Positions 1 to 10,457 of a DNA stretch of 64,000 nt are shown one piece after another. The stretch is from positions 24,624 to 88,623 of the forward strand of contig NZ_BMNG01000027.1 in assembly GCF_014646335.1 (NCBI RefSeq), given 5' to 3'. Position 1 is the stretch's first letter. Every line of letters starts with the position of its first letter. The notes beneath the pieces were generated by a model. It did not search any database and was not told the DNA's origin. It saw only the letters and a list, made by a program, of their open reading frames with translations. Made by a program: the position numbers and the translations under genes. Origin of the DNA: Streptomyces lasiicapitis (GTDB lineage: Bacteria > Actinomycetota > Actinomycetes > Streptomycetales > Streptomycetaceae).

Positions 1-2
1 CC

Positions 3-2156
3 CAAGTCCCGTACGCGCAGCACGCCTATCCGGGGCTGTCGCGGCGAACCCGTGCCGTGCCCACCAAGGACGGCTTCGTGGTGCTCAACGCGCCGAAGCT
101 TGGCGGCCCGGGCGTCAGTTTCATCCCGGGCGGGCCGCTGGACGGTCATCACGGCATCGAAGTCGTCTACGACAAAAGCCCGTTGTCGGTGAAGGGGGCG
201 CTGCAGGTACAGCCCGCCCAGTCCCCGTACCGCGCAGTGGTAGGCGGCCTGCTGACCTTCGCTCTCGGGGGCGGAACCCCGGGCAGTCGCGGCCTGTACG
301 GCATGGGCACAGGGGCGGTGGTCTTCCCGCAGGACGCCGGCACCCAGCCCTCCTTCTTCGCCTTCGCCTCGCTCGGCGCCGAACCGGGGCTGGGGATCCC
401 GGCGTTCCGGCTCACCGGCGTCGCGGCCGGCTTCGGCTGGAACAGCCACCTGCGCACACCGGGACTCGGCGACCTGGCGACCTTCCCGTTCCTCCAGGCG
501 CTCCACGACCCCTCCGCCATCGGCGGGGACGACACCAACCCGGTAGAGATCCTCAACACCCTGACCGGCGGCGCCAACCCGTGGATCACGCCCCAGCAGG
601 GCGCGCTGTGGATGACCGCGGGCCTGGCCTTCACCATCGGCGAGCTGATCGACGGCACCGCGATGGCGCTGCTCCAGACCGGAGCGGACCTCACCATCGG
701 GCTGCTGGGCACGGCCGGGACGTCGTTCCCCAAGAGCGGCGACAAGAAGTACGCCCGGATCGAGGCCGGGCTGCAACTCGTCGTCAAGCCGAACGCCGGT
801 GAGCTGACCGTCGGCACCTCCCTCAACCCCAGTTCGTTCCTCATCGACGAGGACTGCAAGCTGCGCGGCGGCGTCGGTCTGATGGTCTGGTACGGAAACC
901 ACCCCAACCGCGGGGACTTCGTCTTCAGTGCGGGCGGCTACCACGACAGCTACCAGGCCCCCGCGCACTATCCGCGGCTGCCCAGGATCGGCTTCGACTG
1001 GTCGCTCGGCGGCAAGGTCACCGTTTCCGGCAACGCCTACTTCGCGCTCACCCCGCGCGCCGCGATGGCGGGCGGCAGCCTCGATGTGCGCTACAAGGCG
1101 GGGATCATCAAGGCGTGGTGCACCGCCAAGGTCGACGCCCTCATCGAATGGAAGCCGTTCTACTTCGATGTCGGCCTGTCGCTGTCGATCGGCGTCGAGG
1201 GCTCGGTCAAGGTGCTCTTCGTCCGGATCACCGTACGCATCGAGGTCGGCGTGTCGCTGCGGATCTGGGGTCCGCCGACCGGGGGCGAGGCCCGGGTGAA
1301 GGTGTGGTTCATCTCCTTCACCATCAACTTCGGCCATTCCGCGCGCGGCCAGGGGGACAAGACCCTGGACTGGCCCGCCACCCGCACGATGCTGCCCCAG
1401 GCAGGAGCCCGCGCCCGGCTGCGGCCTGGCGACGGCCTGATCAGCGAGGGCAGCCCGGACAACCCGCACGAGGGCGACTGGCTGGTGAAGGCGACCGGGT
1501 TCACCTTCGGCACCGACACGCAGGTGCCGCTCAGCCGGATCGAACTCGACGCCACGGCCGAGGACGTGGTCTTCACAGGGCCGGGCTTCGGCATCCACCC
1601 GATGCGGGTGACCGGCCTCACCACCGTCCAGCGCGTCCGGGTGACCCTGGAGGGCGAGACGGTCGATCTGGCCCGCTGGAAAGCGGCGCCGCAGTACACC
1701 GCCCTGCCGCCGCAGCTGTGGGACGAGCACGGCGACCCCGAGCACGGCAGCGGGCAGGAGAAGCATCTCACCGGCGTCACCCTTACCTCGCCCGACGTCG
1801 AGTACGGACACTCCACCGGCTACATCGGCGAGGACACCTTCAAGTTCGACCCCGTCTACCCGCAGGGCAAGGCGCCGCTCAGTAGCGCCGATGCGCCCCT
1901 GGTGCCGGAGCCGACCCGCCCCGGCGGGGTCATCGGGCGGATCGCCGACACCATGGACACCGCCACCGCGCGCGCCGCCCGCACCAAGGTGCACGCGCTG
2001 ATGGGTGCGCTGAAGCTGGACACCGGGGGTGCCAAGAGTGAACTTCCCGGCTATGCCCAGGACGTGACCGGCTACTTCACCGCCGAACCACTGCTCGTGC
2101 CCGCAGGCGCCGCCCGCTCCACCAGCACCCCGAACGCCCTTGAGGGAGACAACTGA
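3..2156 (+). CDS. DUF6603-type protein, 5' end outside window
   Basis: The reading frame is open to the left edge, so the start lies upstream; the GTG at 57 is only the first internal start-like codon. About 718 residues are visible. The long Gly-rich, alternating hydrophobic beta-strand pattern, with segments such as FASLGAEPGLGIPAFRLTG, FGWNSHLRTP and GGYHDSYQAP, matches what I know of DUF6603 proteins in bacteria and fungi. No signal peptide can be judged because the N-terminus is missing. It opens an operon: the TGA stop overlaps the next ATG (TGATG). Biochemical function is unknown. Family assignment is from memory of the pattern and is moderately sure. Confidence 0.65.
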   Translation, partial: QVPYAQHAYPGLSRRTRAVPTKDGFVVLNAPKLGGPGVSFIPGGPLDGHHGIEVVYDKSPLSVKGALQVQPAQSPYRAVVGGLLTFALGGGTPGSRGLYGMGTGAVVFPQDAGTQPSFFAFASLGAEPGLGIPAFRLTGVAAGFGWNSHLRTPGLGDLATFPFLQALHDPSAIGGDDTNPVEILNTLTGGANPWITPQQGALWMTAGLAFTIGELIDGTAMALLQTGADLTIGLLGTAGTSFPKSGDKKYARIEAGLQLVVKPNAGELTVGTSLNPSSFLIDEDCKLRGGVGLMVWYGNHPNRGDFVFSAGGYHDSYQAPAHYPRLPRIGFDWSLGGKVTVSGNAYFALTPRAAMAGGSLDVRYKAGIIKAWCTAKVDALIEWKPFYFDVGLSLSIGVEGSVKVLFVRITVRIEVGVSLRIWGPPTGGEARVKVWFISFTINFGHSARGQGDKTLDWPATRTMLPQAGARARLRPGDGLISEGSPDNPHEGDWLVKATGFTFGTDTQVPLSRIELDATAEDVVFTGPGFGIHPMRVTGLTTVQRVRVTLEGETVDLARWKAAPQYTALPPQLWDEHGDPEHGSGQEKHLTGVTLTSPDVEYGHSTGYIGEDTFKFDPVYPQGKAPLSSADAPLVPEPTRPGGVIGRIADTMDTATARAARTKVHALMGALKLDTGGAKSELPGYAQDVTGYFTAEPLLVPAGAARSTSTPNALEGDN

Positions 2157-4342
2157 TGGCCGGCCCCGGACACCGCACCCGGTTCTTCGACCACCGGCTG
2201 CCTTCGCTGTACTCGGGACGGCACACCGTCACCGTCGACCACACCGTCACCGGCTCCGACAAGGTCGGCGACGAACTCCTGCCGGACCTCGAGCAGGTCT
2301 TCGAGGTGCGTCAGCCGCGCTTCCAGCTGCTGCCGGGAGACGTCGCCGCCTGCTACCCGCTGCCCGGAGCGGAGGGAGAGTACGACACCCTGCTGCCGCA
2401 CATCACCCTCAAGCGGCCGGGGTTCCCCTGGATGCACATGCTGCGCGGTACCAGGGAGGGCACCCCCTGGCTGGCGCTGCTGGTCTTCCGCCCGGGTGAG
2501 CTGCCCGAGGACCCACAGGCCGTGGGCCAGGTGACGGTCTCCACGGCCGCCGACTTCGCGGCGGGCCGGGCCGGGGAGGGCCGCCCACCGACATTCGATC
2601 CGCCCCTGTACGACGACGAGCAAGAGCTGACGGTCGCCAGTATCCGGGTGCCGGGGCCGCTCTTCACTGCCCTGTGCCCCACCACGTACGAACTGGGCAT
2701 GCTCGCGCACATCCGTGAAGGCGGCCCGCCGGACGCCGCACGCCGGGTCGGGGAGGACCCGCCGCCCAACGAGTGGGACCTCAAGGCGGTCGTGGTGTCC
2801 AACCGCTTCCCGGACGCCTCGGGCCTGCACGTCGCCCACCTCGTCTCCCTCGACGGCTTCGAGGACTACCTCGACGGCACGACCCCGCCACCCGCCGACG
2901 GACTGCGGCTGGTGTCGCTGCACTCCTGGGCGTTCACCTCAATCGACGACAAGAAGCTCGGCTTCGGCGAGCTCGCCCAGAACCTCGCCAAAGACCCGGA
3001 ACCGGTGCTCCGCCACCCCGGGCTGCCCGCCACCTCCGACGTGCCGCTCGCGCTGGACCTGCTGCGCCAGGGCGGCACCGTACTGCCGCAGGACCTGGAG
3101 TCGGGAGAGCCGACCGTCGGCTTCTACCGGGGTCCGCTGACCGCCGCCCCCGCCCATCCGCTGCCGCAGGGCACGGGCGTCCGCCTGGAGTCGGCGGGCG
3201 AGGCCCTGGTGTACGTGGAGGATCTCGGCGCCTACGACACCGGCTACGCCGTCGCGTTCAGCCTGGGCCGCGGACTCGCCCTGGCCGACGCCGGATTCCG
3301 CAGCGCGCTCCTGGCGTTCCGCAAGTCGGCGCGACGGGCGGCCCGCAGGCTGGTGGCCTTCCCGCAGCTGGCCGCGCTCGGTGAACGGGATGCCGCCACA
3401 GGGATCAACACCCCCGTCGCACGAAGCGCCTTCGACCGGCTGCTGGGCGACGACGGACCGCTGGCCGCCGCGCTCGCCCGGCCGGGTGCCGAGGTCAGGG
3501 CCGGGGGCAGGCGGCCCGTGCCGCGCACACCGGCGCCCGCCCCCGTCGACGTGAACCAGTTGCGTACCGTCATCACCGACACCTCGACCCGGTCGGTGCT
3601 CTCGGCGGCGATCCGGTCCGAGCTGGAACCGGTCCACGCGTGGCTGACCCGGCTGGCCCGCCTGGAGATGGTGCCGCTCGGGTACCTCATCCCGGACGAG
3701 CAGCAACTGCCGCCGGAGTCGCTGCGGTTCTTCCACGTCGACGCCGGCTGGATCCGGGCGGCAATCGACGGGGCACTGAGCGTCGGCGAGGGGCACGCCC
3801 TGGACGCCGACCTCAACGACCTGGCAGGTGATCTGCGGTCGATGCCGCAGTTCTCCTCCGGAGTGGTGCTCCGCTCCGAGCTCCTGACCAACTGGCCCGA
3901 CCTCCAGCTCACCGCATTCGCCCAGAACGGCGCGATCGCGCCCCTCCAGGTGCGCGACCTCGGCGAGGACCTGCGCATGCTGCTGTACGAGCAGGTGATC
4001 GACCGATTCGCGATCGGCGAGCCTCCCCAGGGCCTGCACTTCGGACTGAGCTTCAACCACACCACCGAACTGCGGTCCATCGTCCGGCCGGTGGGGAAGG
4101 CGCTCGGCGACTTTCCCGCGGACGGCAGCGGGTACGGGCAGTTCCTGCGGCCCGACGAACACGACGTCGGATACGACGTCCTCGACATCGAGCACCGGCT
4201 CGCCCCGGCCCTGGCCGCCGCCCTGTCCGTAGGAGAACTCTCCTCGGCACAGTTCGCCCTCCAGCTGGTGAAAGCGCCCCTGCTCCAGGAGTTCACCCCG
4301 GATCCGCAGGAATCGGCCGAGTCCACCGAAGGGACGCTGTAA
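2156..4342 (+). CDS. Large orphan protein (728 aa) in the DUF6603 operon
   Basis: ATG at 2156 overlaps the stop of the preceding gene, so translation is probably coupled. I do not recognise a family. The protein is soluble-looking: no signal peptide and no hydrophobic segment long enough for a membrane helix. It is mixed alpha/beta with many Pro-Gly turns, for example LLPHITLKRPGFPWMH near residue 80. Codon use (almost all G/C in third positions) and the lack of frame breaks support a real gene. Its only clue is conserved-looking operon position between the DUF6603 protein and the 1141-aa protein, with 3 bp to the next ATG. It could be a structural or scaffold subunit, but nothing in the sequence proves that. 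Confidence 0.85.
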   Translation: MAGPGHRTRFFDHRLPSLYSGRHTVTVDHTVTGSDKVGDELLPDLEQVFEVRQPRFQLLPGDVAACYPLPGAEGEYDTLLPHITLKRPGFPWMHMLRGTREGTPWLALLVFRPGELPEDPQAVGQVTVSTAADFAAGRAGEGRPPTFDPPLYDDEQELTVASIRVPGPLFTALCPTTYELGMLAHIREGGPPDAARRVGEDPPPNEWDLKAVVVSNRFPDASGLHVAHLVSLDGFEDYLDGTTPPPADGLRLVSLHSWAFTSIDDKKLGFGELAQNLAKDPEPVLRHPGLPATSDVPLALDLLRQGGTVLPQDLESGEPTVGFYRGPLTAAPAHPLPQGTGVRLESAGEALVYVEDLGAYDTGYAVAFSLGRGLALADAGFRSALLAFRKSARRAARRLVAFPQLAALGERDAATGINTPVARSAFDRLLGDDGPLAAALARPGAEVRAGGRRPVPRTPAPAPVDVNQLRTVITDTSTRSVLSAAIRSELEPVHAWLTRLARLEMVPLGYLIPDEQQLPPESLRFFHVDAGWIRAAIDGALSVGEGHALDADLNDLAGDLRSMPQFSSGVVLRSELLTNWPDLQLTAFAQNGAIAPLQVRDLGEDLRMLLYEQVIDRFAIGEPPQGLHFGLSFNHTTELRSIVRPVGKALGDFPADGSGYGQFLRPDEHDVGYDVLDIEHRLAPALAAALSVGELSSAQFALQLVKAPLLQEFTPDPQESAESTEGTL

Positions 4343-4345
4343 CCC

Positions 4346-7300
4346 ATGGCCCTGAACGACACCCTGGTGGTGCCCGTCGAGGTCGCCGCGTTCGCGGTGA
4401 ACCGCCAAGTCCGCGACACCGACGGCTCGTATGTCATGCACCGTTGGCAGGCCACATTCGCCACCTTCGGCTCACACAACGACCCCCCGGAACCCAAGCC
4501 GTTCGACAGCCTGGAGAACTGGCGGGACCACCCGGAGCGACTCGGCGTCTACGTGATGTGGCAGCTCCCATCCGCTCTGACGAACGGGCGGGAGACGGAT
4601 GACGGGATCGGTGACTTCCCGCTCGTCCCCAACCGCTGGCTGGTGACCCGCCGCTGGGACGGCGGCATCCGCAGCTGGCTGGTCGAGAGCGACCACATCG
4701 GTGCCACCGGTACCGTCTCCTGCCTCGACCCGCACGCCGACACGGCCACCCCCACCAAGCTCGGCCGCAAGCACGAACTCACGGCCTCCTCGCCCTGGCA
4801 GGAGCCCACGGAGCGGCGCGAGCCCTTCCTCACCGCGCTCGGCCCCGGCCTGCTGAGCTTCTCCGCCTACCAGCCCTACAACACCAATGTGTTCTCCATC
4901 CACGACCCGTTGGAGGACGTCGCTGAAGACGCCCGGGTCAGCTACCGGGTGATCGGCTGGTACGCGCAGGAGGGCTCCGACGCCCTGCACGGCAAGGGCA
5001 GGTTCCAGGACCTCATGGACGAGCTGGAGTGGATGCTGCCGCCCGGCTACGGCGCCCCCCGACGCTCGCTGTACGCGGGCAGCGTGCTCGGTGTCGACTG
5101 GCAGCCGAACGGGCCCGTGCCCGCCTCGGCCAACCCCCGCCCCGACGAGGTGGTCGTCGGTATCGGCAACTCCACCGCCGAAGCGTCCGCCGCCGTGGAG
5201 GAACAATACGGCGGCACCGGCGCGCTGCACGCCGACGAAGCGCGGCTGTTCGAGGCGTTCGCCCTGGGCTGCCTGGAGCAGCTCGACCGCACCGACGGAG
5301 CCCTGTTCCCGGCGCGGGCCGCGCACCGCTCCGGCTTCGGCCCGGTGCCGGGCGGTTTCGCCTGGCGCGTGGTGGACCGCGGCGACCCCGATGCCCTGCC
5401 CGCTCTCTCCGCCGCCGAGGCGGCTCGCGAACGCAGCGCCGAAGCCGAGGTCCTCGCCGGACTCAACGCCAGGCAGCGGGACCTGGACACCCTCGAACGG
5501 ACGTTGCGGAGTGCGCAGGAGTACCTCTTCCACCTCTGGGCGCTGAACAAGCGGCACGAGAAGCCGGGCTTCTTCATCGACGAGATCGACAGCAAACTGG
5601 ACCTCGAGGTGGCGCGATCGCCGGCCCAACGGGTCGCTGAGCTGACGTCCCAGGTCACCGCCCTGCGCGCCGAACTGCCCTGGTCGATGGACCAGGAAGA
5701 ACTGCGCACGCAGGCATCGCGCTACGCCGCCGACCACGGCATGCGAGCGGCCCGCGTCCTGCAGCGCGTCCCCCTGGCCCCGTACGAGGAGTCCAGTGAC
5801 CCGGTCGTCCTGCTGCGCGGCGCCAACCTCCACGCGCCCCTGACACGGCACTCCGCCCTGCCCTGCCGCACCGAGGAACGCCTGGTCACAGCGGTCGGGC
5901 CGGTGACCGACCTGACGGTGGCCGGGGACGTCGCCCAGGTCAACACGGCGGGACTGCCTGCTCTTGTGCCGCGGTTGCTGGCGGAGTTCTTCATCCTGGA
6001 CCGGGCCCACGCCCAGGGCCTGGATCTGGCGCAGGCCCAGGGCGCGCTGCCCGAGTACGGCGCCGACGGATGGGTCCAGCCCTGGCAGCCGCTGTACCTG
6101 ACGTGGTCCGCCAATTACGTGGCCATCCCGTTCCAGGAACCGGACGGCACCGAGAACTGGCGCTTCGACGGCGACCGCTACCGGTGGACGGGCAACGGGA
6201 CTCTCACCCACCGCATCCCCGCATCCGGCCGGCAGATCCTCACCCCCACCAGCGGGCACCAGCTGAAGGGCCGCCTCGACGCATACGCGGACAGCCGCAC
6301 GGACCTGGATCAGGACATGATCCGCTCTCTGGGTTCCCTGCTCCGTTACACCGACGAGCTCTCGCAGCGCCTCGACGGGCTCTCCGCACAGATCAGCCAG
6401 CGGATCATCGGGGCGGGGCTGCGGCCCGACGGGCCTCTCGGCGCGCTGATCGCAGACGGCGACCAGGGCATCCCGCGGCCGGGCAACTTTCCGGAAGAGG
6501 ATTGGGAGGACTGGGAGGACAGCGACTTCCAGGAGCTGCGCTCCGGGCAGCTGGAGTTCACCCGCCTCGCGGTCGTCGACCGGTTCGGCAGGGCGGTCAA
6601 CCTCATCGACAACTCCCGCCACTTCGACTACGCCCGGCCGACGACGTTCGTGCCGGACGAGGAGGTCGGAGACATCGAGCAGGACCGGTTCGCGCAACTG
6701 GGCCCGAGGCTGCTCCAGCCGGGTCGGCTCGCCTTCCACTTCGTGGACGGCAGGACCGGCCAGGAGGTCGACGTCACCGCCGGGGCCAACCCGGTGTGCG
6801 CCTGGCTGATCCACAACCGGCTCGACCGGTCCATCGCCTGCTACGGGCCCGAAGGCGCGGCGCTCGGTGACATCCGGGTCGTCGTCGGCGCGAGCGGACA
6901 GCAGGAGGTCGACTGGAATCCGCTGCCGGGCTCCCCCGTCCCGAACTTCGCCGCACTCGCGGACCTCTCCCCGCACGCCCACGGCTTCCTCGCCGGGGTG
7001 ATCCGGCAGGGACCGTTCGGTTTCGACGCGCTGCGCCGGCACCTGGACACCGCGCTCGCCGGAATCGATCCGGACGGCCCGGACGACGCGGGCCTTGCCT
7101 ACTTCTTCGGACGCCCCCTGGCCCTGGTACGGGCCGAACTGGGCCTGGAGATGTGCGGGCCCGCCCGCAGGGACGTGCACTGGAAGACCATCTTCGAGCA
7201 GCCGGAACCGGAACTGGGCCGCTACCGGTGGCGCGTTCGTCTCGGCGAGGCGGCCCAGCTGGACGACGGTCTCATCGGATATGTGCTCGGCAACGACTAC

Positions 7301-7771
7301 GACCACCTGGAGACCGTCCTGAAGACCGGCAGGGACGACTATCTGCGATGGATCGGCCCGGGCGAGCGGCTGAAGCTGTCCTTCGACGGACCCCGGGCAC
7401 AGGTGACGCTGCTCCTTGACGCGCGGGCCGCGGTGCACGCCACGACCGAGATCCTGCCGGTGGGTGAGGTGTTCATACCGCAGCAGTTCACGGACGCAGC
7501 CGTCGAGGCCATGGCGGTGGCCTTCCGCGCGGGCCCGCTGCTCGCCCCCGTCGAGCCGGGGACCTCCGGGCCGGACACCGTGCTGGCCCCGCATCCGGCG
7601 TCGGCCACCGGCATCTGGTCGTGGGCCCAGCGCCACGGCGACACGTGGTCCCGTTCGCCGATGTCGGCGCAGGATCCGGCGGTGTGGCCCCAGGGGGTCG
7701 GGCCCCGGATCCGCAGCGGATTCGTCGTACTGGACGACGCGGCGGGGGCGAGCCGCGACGCCGAGGGCTGA
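4346..7771 (+). CDS. Giant orphan protein (1141 aa) with central coiled coil
   Basis: ATG at 4346 follows the previous stop by 3 bp. No family is recognised. The N-terminal ~330 residues look globular. Residues ~350-460 are rich in Ala, Glu, Arg and Leu in heptad-like spacing and probably form a coiled coil. A Trp/Asp-rich acidic stretch follows near residue 715 (EEDWEDWEDSD). The C-terminal third is again globular with many aromatic residues. There is no signal peptide or membrane segment. Size, operon position and lack of enzyme motifs suggest a structural role or a large cytoplasmic assembly, which is inference only. The gap to the next gene (52 bp) is the largest so far in the operon. Confidence 0.85.
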   Translation: MALNDTLVVPVEVAAFAVNRQVRDTDGSYVMHRWQATFATFGSHNDPPEPKPFDSLENWRDHPERLGVYVMWQLPSALTNGRETDDGIGDFPLVPNRWLVTRRWDGGIRSWLVESDHIGATGTVSCLDPHADTATPTKLGRKHELTASSPWQEPTERREPFLTALGPGLLSFSAYQPYNTNVFSIHDPLEDVAEDARVSYRVIGWYAQEGSDALHGKGRFQDLMDELEWMLPPGYGAPRRSLYAGSVLGVDWQPNGPVPASANPRPDEVVVGIGNSTAEASAAVEEQYGGTGALHADEARLFEAFALGCLEQLDRTDGALFPARAAHRSGFGPVPGGFAWRVVDRGDPDALPALSAAEAARERSAEAEVLAGLNARQRDLDTLERTLRSAQEYLFHLWALNKRHEKPGFFIDEIDSKLDLEVARSPAQRVAELTSQVTALRAELPWSMDQEELRTQASRYAADHGMRAARVLQRVPLAPYEESSDPVVLLRGANLHAPLTRHSALPCRTEERLVTAVGPVTDLTVAGDVAQVNTAGLPALVPRLLAEFFILDRAHAQGLDLAQAQGALPEYGADGWVQPWQPLYLTWSANYVAIPFQEPDGTENWRFDGDRYRWTGNGTLTHRIPASGRQILTPTSGHQLKGRLDAYADSRTDLDQDMIRSLGSLLRYTDELSQRLDGLSAQISQRIIGAGLRPDGPLGALIADGDQGIPRPGNFPEEDWEDWEDSDFQELRSGQLEFTRLAVVDRFGRAVNLIDNSRHFDYARPTTFVPDEEVGDIEQDRFAQLGPRLLQPGRLAFHFVDGRTGQEVDVTAGANPVCAWLIHNRLDRSIACYGPEGAALGDIRVVVGASGQQEVDWNPLPGSPVPNFAALADLSPHAHGFLAGVIRQGPFGFDALRRHLDTALAGIDPDGPDDAGLAYFFGRPLALVRAELGLEMCGPARRDVHWKTIFEQPEPELGRYRWRVRLGEAAQLDDGLIGYVLGNDYDHLETVLKTGRDDYLRWIGPGERLKLSFDGPRAQVTLLLDARAAVHATTEILPVGEVFIPQQFTDAAVEAMAVAFRAGPLLAPVEPGTSGPDTVLAPHPASATGIWSWAQRHGDTWSRSPMSAQDPAVWPQGVGPRIRSGFVVLDDAAGASRDAEG

Positions 7772-7823
7772 CGCACGTCGCCGGTTCCCTCCCGTACGCC
7801 GTCCCCTGTCGAGGAGCGTCATC

Positions 7824-8714
7824 ATGACCGAGTACATCCCGGCGGGCGCGCCACGCGCCGCCGAGAGCCGCGTGGCCTTCACGTTGCGTACGACCCCCGA
7901 AGTGGTACGGGTATCGCCCGGCACGGGCGATGCCGAGTACGCCGGGGTCACCGTCGTCGGCTCGGTGACCGGCGAGGAGAAGATCACCCTCAACAAGGTC
8001 ACCGTGAAAATCCTGAAGGGCGCCGACTCACCGCACTTCGCGTCCTCGCTCGACGGTGTGGAGGTGTCCGTCGACCGCTCCGGCTGGACCTATGTCGGGG
8101 TGCAGCAGTCCACCTTCTCCTTCCTCCACTCCTCCGGCGGCGAGATGGTGGACCCCGGCGCGAGCCTGACCGTCAGGCTCGACCGCATCCCCGTCAACCA
8201 GGCAATCGGCTCCTCCCAGGTGACCGTCACCGCGCACTGGAACAACGAATCCGGCACCGGCCGGACCATCTTCGAGATCGGCAAGTTCCCGCCCGGCTTC
8301 TACCTCCGGGACTTCACCTCCTCGCACGCCGAGGTGAACAACGGCGAGGACGTCGAACTGCGCTGGCAGGCGTCCGCCGACGCGACACTCCATCTGATGT
8401 ACGAGGACGCGCAGTACGACGTCACCGGCCGCAGCGAGTTCACGGTGTCCGACATGCGCCGCACCACCGTGTTCTATCTGCGCGGGAGCCACGGGTCGGC
8501 CGAGCAGACCCTGGGCACGATCGTCGGCGTCGGCGACCCGGACATCGAGGTGAACAACCTGGTGGTCACGGGAGCCGTCCGGGCCGACCGGCTGGAGAGC
8601 CGCACCCTGGAGCGGATCCGGATCGTGCCGCCGTCCACGGAGGCCACCGCGACCCAGCCGGGACAGCTGCCGCCGGAGACCGTCGCACAGCTCCCCGTCG
8701 CCGAGGAGGCGTAA
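7824..8714 (+). CDS. Beta-sandwich protein, first of three paralogues (296 aa)
   Basis: ATG at 7824 has GAGGAG seven bases upstream. The protein shares an architecture with the next two genes. An N-terminal domain holds the pattern TPEVVRVSPGTGDAEYAG. A middle segment reads IPVNQAIGSSQVTVTAHW, then FEIGKFPPGFYLRDF. An Ig-like domain follows with ELRWQASADATLHL and RRTTVFYLRG. It lacks the C-terminal propeller seen in its paralogues and ends in a Pro/Thr-rich tail. No signal peptide is seen. Its stop codon TAA overlaps the next ATG (TAATG), implying coupled translation. Function unknown; the Ig-like fold suggests binding or assembly. Confidence 0.85.
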   Translation: MTEYIPAGAPRAAESRVAFTLRTTPEVVRVSPGTGDAEYAGVTVVGSVTGEEKITLNKVTVKILKGADSPHFASSLDGVEVSVDRSGWTYVGVQQSTFSFLHSSGGEMVDPGASLTVRLDRIPVNQAIGSSQVTVTAHWNNESGTGRTIFEIGKFPPGFYLRDFTSSHAEVNNGEDVELRWQASADATLHLMYEDAQYDVTGRSEFTVSDMRRTTVFYLRGSHGSAEQTLGTIVGVGDPDIEVNNLVVTGAVRADRLESRTLERIRIVPPSTEATATQPGQLPPETVAQLPVAEEA

Positions 8715-10411
8715 TGTCACTCGTACGACAGATGCTGGCCCCGCCTGCGGGCAGGACCACCGCCGACACCGATCCGCTCGCCTTCGACCTCGCCGTCACG
8801 CCGGACCCGCTCCGCGTCTCCCCGTCGGAAGGTGACCCCGCCACGGGGGACCTGATCGTGGTGGCCTCCCTGGCCTCCCCGGCGCCCGTCGAGTGCCGGT
8901 CGTTCACGGTCACGCTGAAAGTCGGGCCCGGCGGGGGCGACCTGTGCTCGAGCATGACCGGAGTCACCGGGACGATCAGCCTGGCGGGCTGGACGGGCAC
9001 GGTGAACGCGGCGGCCGGGACCGTCACCTTCGCCCCCGGGTCCGGAGCGCCCGCGCAGGCCGAGTTCAGATCCGAAACCGGCGTGACCTTCCAAGTGATG
9101 GGCCTCCCGGTCAATCAGCGCGTCGGCGTCAGCCAGGTGGACATCAGCGCCTCGTGGCGCCCGCTCGGCACCACCAGCTGGCAGGAGCAGGTCACCCGCC
9201 TGGAGACCGGCAAGTTCCCGCTCGGGTTTCACCTGCGGTCGCTCGCCGCCGAGCCCTTGAGCGTTCCGCGCGGTGGCTCGGTCACCCTGAGCTGGGACGC
9301 GAGCGCCGCCACCGCGCTGTCGCTGTACTACGACGGTGAGCCCCACCCGGTGACCGGGCAGACCTCCGTCACCGTCCCCGACCTGAAGCAGACGACCTAC
9401 TTCCATCTGCGGGCGGTCGCCCAGGACGGCGCGGGCAGCGTGGAGCGCACCCTCAGCGTGATGGTGCACGTGCCCGACCCCGAATTGTCGGTGGGCCGGG
9501 TGATCGTCCACGGAACCTTGCAGGCACAGGGGATCGGGTCGGCCTCCACCGGCGCCCCGCTCGTCGTCCCGCAACGGCTGCCCGCCCTTGTGGACATGGT
9601 CAGTGATGCCTCCGGGAACACGTGGGAACCCCTCCTCTTCTCCCGCTCCGCACTGCCGGCCGGCAATCCCGCGGCGGCGGTGGCACCCGTGTTCGGCCAG
9701 CGCGTCGAACTGGTCCACCAGCCGCTGGGCAGCGCCGAGTTGGTGTGGTCCACCTTCGACGCCTACGCCTGGGTACGTGTAGAGGCCCCCTTCGGCCCGG
9801 GCGCCGATCCGTGCCTCGCGTACGAGAGGGACTCCCTCTGGTGCGCATACCGCGACGGTGGCGGAACGGTGCAGATCCGCAAGGCCGGTTACCACGCGTG
9901 GGGTGTTCCCGAACCGGTTCCGGGCAGTGGGACGACCCAGTTCCGCCCCGCCCTGGTCCACAACGGTGACCGGAGGTTCCTCGCCGTCACCGACAGCACG
10001 GCCAAGGCCCCGCTGTACTGGCTCCACCGTTTCACCACATGGACCACGCCACAGCGGTTGCCGGGCGCGGCGGCCAACGGGGCCCCGGCGCTCGGGGTGC
10101 TCGGCAGCGTCACCGTCTGCGTGTACCGATCCGGCGGGGGCCACCAAGTCGTCTACGACGACTCCGACCCGACGCTGCTCGCCGCGCGGTGGGTGGCGGG
10201 CCCGACACTGTCCGGGCCGACGCCCGCCGGGCCGCCCTCACTGGTGACCCTGGGCAGCACGCTGTACTGCGCCTACCGCGACACCTCCGGCCACATCCAA
10301 CTGCACGGTTACGACGGCACGACATGGACCAGCCGCCCGCCACTCACCAGCCGGACGTACACCCACGACCCGGCACTGATGGCGTTCCGGGGTGCCCTGT
10401 GGCTGGTGTGA
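8714..10411 (+). CDS. Beta-sandwich plus beta-propeller-like protein (565 aa), second paralogue
   Basis: Residues 1-~275 repeat the module of the preceding gene: SLAGWTGTVN, LPVNQRVGVSQVDISASW, TGKFPLGFHLRSL and VTLSWDASAATALSLYYDG. Residues ~300-565 form short repeats of the type 'alvhngdrrflavtd...apLYWLHRFTTWTTPQRL', each with Trp-Thr and Tyr/Cys-Ala-Tyr-Arg. These resemble PLL/fucose-lectin or sialidase-like propeller blades. The protein may therefore bind glycans or surfaces; that is inference from repeat style. No signal peptide. The gene is coupled to its predecessor, and a 46-bp gap precedes the next gene. Confidence 0.85.
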   Translation: MSLVRQMLAPPAGRTTADTDPLAFDLAVTPDPLRVSPSEGDPATGDLIVVASLASPAPVECRSFTVTLKVGPGGGDLCSSMTGVTGTISLAGWTGTVNAAAGTVTFAPGSGAPAQAEFRSETGVTFQVMGLPVNQRVGVSQVDISASWRPLGTTSWQEQVTRLETGKFPLGFHLRSLAAEPLSVPRGGSVTLSWDASAATALSLYYDGEPHPVTGQTSVTVPDLKQTTYFHLRAVAQDGAGSVERTLSVMVHVPDPELSVGRVIVHGTLQAQGIGSASTGAPLVVPQRLPALVDMVSDASGNTWEPLLFSRSALPAGNPAAAVAPVFGQRVELVHQPLGSAELVWSTFDAYAWVRVEAPFGPGADPCLAYERDSLWCAYRDGGGTVQIRKAGYHAWGVPEPVPGSGTTQFRPALVHNGDRRFLAVTDSTAKAPLYWLHRFTTWTTPQRLPGAAANGAPALGVLGSVTVCVYRSGGGHQVVYDDSDPTLLAARWVAGPTLSGPTPAGPPSLVTLGSTLYCAYRDTSGHIQLHGYDGTTWTSRPPLTSRTYTHDPALMAFRGALWLV

Positions 10412-10457
10412 ACCATGCCCGCCCCCGATCCGGGGCCCGCCGAGAAGGAGACCCGTC

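Noticed and set aside
2939..8002. Very long minus-strand ORFs (500 and 1176 codons) opposite the large operon
   Set aside because: They are Arg/Gly/Ala/Val-rich antisense shadows of GC-rich genes; the plus-strand frames have clean starts, ribosome sites and protein-like composition.
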